From assembly GCF_002116695.1 (NCBI RefSeq), contig NZ_CP020477.1, forward strand, positions 2,539,001-2,603,000: 64,000 bases of DNA. Reading direction: 5' to 3'. A program made the translations under genes and the position numbers. Position 1 is the stretch's first letter. Each line of letters opens with the position of its first letter. The notes beneath the pieces are model-generated. The model saw only the letters and a program-made list of their open reading frames with translations. It ran no database searches and was not told the DNA's origin. This stretch comes from Acidianus manzaensis (GTDB taxonomy: Archaea > Thermoproteota > Thermoprotei_A > Sulfolobales > Sulfolobaceae). Positions 61,696-64,000 of the stretch are shown here, one piece after another.

Positions 61696-62316
61696 CTAAT
61701 CCATATTATCTAAATCTACAGACATTATAATTTTATTGATGCAGTTCCTTAAATTATAGAGAAATGCTTGTTTTGAAATTCCTAGTACAGTAGCTATGTC
61801 TTTAGCTTTCACATTCCTCGGATAGTTGAAATATCCCATCATCACAGCAGTTTTGAGCGATAGTAATTCCTTTTCAGTCAGATTAGTTCCACGTAATAAA
61901 TTGTTTAATTTCAATTTTTCTATATTTACGTTTTCAGCACCAAATTTGTCAATAAAAATTTTAGTAAGTCTCTTGTTTGTAGTTGTTATATTCCAAATTT
62001 CTATACCTCTATTTACGACGTTAGAATAATCCAAAATATCATCTTCAAATTCAATTAAAGTTCCAGAAATTGTACTATCTTTATCTTCCAAAAACTGAAT
62101 AATATAACCTTCATTTAATTTATTATATTTTACAATTTCTTCAACATTATCTGCGTTCTTAAGCTCTTTTGTAATATTAAATGGACTAATAACTATTACT
62201 TTAACCTTCTTATTATTATAGTTAGAAATTTTTATAGTCTTGACCTTATATTTTACATGCTCCGTCCAACACCCCTTGTGAGAGATGGTTAATTTGACGT
62301 TATATATACCATTCAT
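61696..62316 (-). CDS. HTH_10 (Bat-like) transcriptional regulator
   Basis: 206 residues. The C-terminal LTEKELLSLKTAVMMGYFNY and VKAKDIATVLGISKQAFLYN form the HTH_10 DNA-binding domain. The N-terminal domain of about 135 residues is a divergent sensor. It resembles the regulator at 22795 in layout but not closely in the sensor part. The targets are unknown. Confidence 0.82.
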   Translation of the reverse strand: MNGIYNVKLTISHKGCWTEHVKYKVKTIKISNYNNKKVKVIVISPFNITKELKNADNVEEIVKYNKLNEGYIIQFLEDKDSTISGTLIEFEDDILDYSNVVNRGIEIWNITTTNKRLTKIFIDKFGAENVNIEKLKLNNLLRGTNLTEKELLSLKTAVMMGYFNYPRNVKAKDIATVLGISKQAFLYNLRNCINKIIMSVDLDNMD

Positions 62317-62437
62317 TCCAATATCAACTTAACTCATCATTTAATAAGATTTTTACCTAAAAAAATTTAAAGTTTTTAAAGTAATAGGGAAATTGAAGCA
62401 AATTTTTTAATAAATGTTTAAAATAAGGATAAATAAT

Positions 62438-63556
62438 TTATGACATTTTCATTGAGTTAATTATACACTTATACACTTCAGCTACCTTCTGTATGTTTTT
62501 AATATTGATTTTCTCATTAGGAACGTGAGCTTCCTCTCCTGGACCTATGTTTATTACTTCAGAATTGCAATATTTATTGAAAAACACACCATCAAATCTG
62601 AGTTGTGAAATAATTTTTTCAGTTTTATTCAAAATCTTAATTGCACACTCTTCTCCAATTTTAGCCAATGTAGAATCTTGATAAAAACCAGGAACCAAAG
62701 ACTTAATCTCCATAGTATATCTGACGTTCAATCTAGAAGCTATTTCTTTCACATTATCTTCTAATTCTTCTCTTACTTCTTCGCCAGGCAAAATACTTCT
62801 ATAAAAACTAAATCCAAACTCTCCAGGTATAATTCCATCATTATTACTACTAGAGACAACATATCCACCAAGATTCAAAGACAAAGGAGGATTACCCTTC
62901 CTTCTAACCTTTTCTCCATAAGTCCTATCTATTTCTAACGCTAATTTAGAAGCATTTATAAAAGCATTTTCTCCACCAATACTCGCATGCCCTTGCTTAC
63001 CGTGAACCTTGATTAACCCCCTTATTATTCCATAATGCCCTATGAATATATTAGGAAAACTAGGTTCACCTATAATTACGTATTTAGGCGAAACTTTATG
63101 AGTATCCACTAAATACTTAGTTCCTATTCCGCCACTCTCCTCATCCGGAACTAGAGAAATCTCCACTGGGACCTTAACATCTTTGAGAGCCAAATACATG
63201 CTAACTATTCCACCCTTCATGTCAGAAACGCCTCTCCCATAAGCAAAACCATCAATAATTTTCAGTTTATAAGGATCAGTAATCCACCCTTCACCAGGCG
63301 GAACTACATCGTAATGGCCGTTAAAGTGAATGCTCGCTTCTTTATCATTTTTAGCTAAAACTATACTTCTTTTATATCTTTCATTCACATCATAAATATA
63401 ATTCTTACGAACGTATTCATCATCAATTTCTATTATTTCTACGCTAAATCCAATTTCAGAAAATAAATCCTTAAGATATTTAGAAATCTCCAAGTAATTT
63501 TTACCAGGAGGATTAACAGTTTCAAACGAAACCAAATCTGAAAGAATCTTTATCAA
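62438..63556 (-). CDS. M20-family metallopeptidase/deacylase (ArgE/DapE type)
   Basis: 372 residues. HFNGHYDVVPPGEGW near residue 77, YGRGVSDMKGGIVSM near 106 and VPDEESGGIGTKYL near 135 contain the zinc ligands and catalytic Glu of M20 enzymes. GHYGIIRGLIKVHGKQGHAS begins the dimerisation domain. It may act on N-acyl amino acids or small peptides. The start overlaps the end of the next upstream gene by four bases (ATGA), so the two are an operon. Confidence 0.88.
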   Translation of the reverse strand: MIKILSDLVSFETVNPPGKNYLEISKYLKDLFSEIGFSVEIIEIDDEYVRKNYIYDVNERYKRSIVLAKNDKEASIHFNGHYDVVPPGEGWITDPYKLKIIDGFAYGRGVSDMKGGIVSMYLALKDVKVPVEISLVPDEESGGIGTKYLVDTHKVSPKYVIIGEPSFPNIFIGHYGIIRGLIKVHGKQGHASIGGENAFINASKLALEIDRTYGEKVRRKGNPPLSLNLGGYVVSSSNNDGIIPGEFGFSFYRSILPGEEVREELEDNVKEIASRLNVRYTMEIKSLVPGFYQDSTLAKIGEECAIKILNKTEKIISQLRFDGVFFNKYCNSEVINIGPGEEAHVPNEKINIKNIQKVAEVYKCIINSMKMS

Positions 63557-64000
63557 GTTGAACCACGCTTTACTCTAATTAAATTAGATTTTCCTAATTT
63601 TTCTTCGATCTCTTTTAATTCCTCTTCATTATATATTTTTCCTTCCTTTTCAACATATTTTAATATTTCTAAACAAAATCTTGAAGTATGTTCTAACATT
63701 TCCATATTAAGAACGCCAGTAACATAACCTGGAACAACTTGCTTCGATACAGTAGCCAAACCAATAACTGGAGAATCAGTATATAGCCAAGGTGAAATCA
63801 AAGTACTTATATGATATACGTTAAAATCTAAAGGTAACAAATCTCCAGTAGTTAAAGGCACCATGTAAACCTCGTGACCAGTAACTCTATTATAAATATC
63901 TATAACCTCATCTTCTAACTTCAATATATAACCATCTTTTATTACATGAGTAATAGCAAAATCATCATATTTAGCTAATCTATTCCCTTTAGTCGAATCA
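63553..64000 (-). CDS. uncharacterised protein, C-terminal part (5' end outside window)
   Basis: The frame stays open to the right edge of the window, so this is the 3' part of a longer gene; the internal TTG at 63924 is not the true start. Visible residues include FAITHVIKDGYI, VIDIYNRVTGHEVYMVPLTT and VSKQVVPGYVTGVLNMEMLE, ending in a charged helical tail. I do not recognise the family. It is coupled by a four-base overlap to the M20 gene, so a role in the same pathway is likely. Confidence 0.6.
   Translation of the reverse strand, partial: DSTKGNRLAKYDDFAITHVIKDGYILKLEDEVIDIYNRVTGHEVYMVPLTTGDLLPLDFNVYHISTLISPWLYTDSPVIGLATVSKQVVPGYVTGVLNMEMLEHTSRFCLEILKYVEKEGKIYNEEELKEIEEKLGKSNLIRVKRGST

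Overview
The window looks like chromosomal DNA from a thermoacidophilic crenarchaeon of the order Sulfolobales. Supporting signs are an AT-rich sequence with short-leader promoters, GAGGTG-type ribosome binding sites inside operons, two zinc-containing ferredoxins of the Sulfolobus type, a thermopsin-family protein, a three-subunit molybdenum aldehyde (glyceraldehyde) oxidoreductase, a four-subunit pyruvate:ferredoxin oxidoreductase, a CRISPR ring nuclease of the Crn1 type and a HerA/NurA pair. The genus cannot be fixed from sequence alone; Acidianus or Sulfurisphaera-like is a guess from base composition.

Layout. 1-1.5 kb: twin-arginine translocation operon (two TatA-like proteins, TatC). 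1.7-5.3 kb: aldehyde oxidoreductase medium, small and large subunits, then a convergent peroxiredoxin. 5.9-9.3 kb: FAD and Fe-S proteins of the glycolate/D-lactate dehydrogenase type. 9.3-10.7 kb: DedA protein and a zinc-ribbon membrane protein. 11-13.9 kb: pyruvate:ferredoxin oxidoreductase operon. 14.4-16.3 kb: U32-family protein and metallo-beta-lactamase-fold hydrolase. 16.3-17.2 kb: a membrane transporter split at an A7 tract. 17.3-19.4 kb: two overlapping radical SAM/SPASM genes, probably heme-related. 20.7 kb: zinc ferredoxin copy 1. 21.3-23.4 kb: membrane protein, DUF488 protein and an HTH_10 regulator. 23.6-24.3 kb: two tiny leucine-rich helical peptides. 24.8-26.9 kb: hemerythrin-like gene ended by a decayed IS200/IS605 element whose tnpB carries an internal inversion. 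27.2-29.8 kb: a bd-oxidase-like operon. 30-31.7 kb: a convergent pair of unknown paralogs and an IS607 scrap. 32.3-34.2 kb: an amino acid permease split at a T6 tract. 34.8-43.7 kb: metabolic and membrane genes, a DUF4143 ATPase behind three strong palindromes, and zinc ferredoxin copy 2. 44-51.8 kb: a nucleic-acid-processing cluster (nuclease-helicase, AAA ATPase-nuclease with winged-helix partner, NurA and HerA). 52-64 kb: transporter, phosphatase-like protein, Crn1, a miniature IS derivative, a large thermopsin-like surface protein with tandem repeats, metallophosphoesterase, HTH_10 regulator and an M20 peptidase.

How it fits together. The metabolic part suits an aerobic heterotroph or mixotroph: the aldehyde oxidoreductase serves a non-phosphorylating sugar branch, PFOR makes acetyl-CoA and reduces ferredoxin, the zinc ferredoxins carry those electrons, and the radical SAM pair may supply heme to oxidases. 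The most interesting parts are the helicase/nuclease cluster at 44-52 kb, twin 19-codon microgenes with matching promoters (36.65 and 48.57 kb), a roughly 90-bp dispersed repeat in three copies (14.2, 21.0, 57.0 kb), the self-inverted tnpB with its miniature derivative, and two genes split at homopolymers. No CRISPR array, rRNA or tRNA gene was recognised by eye.
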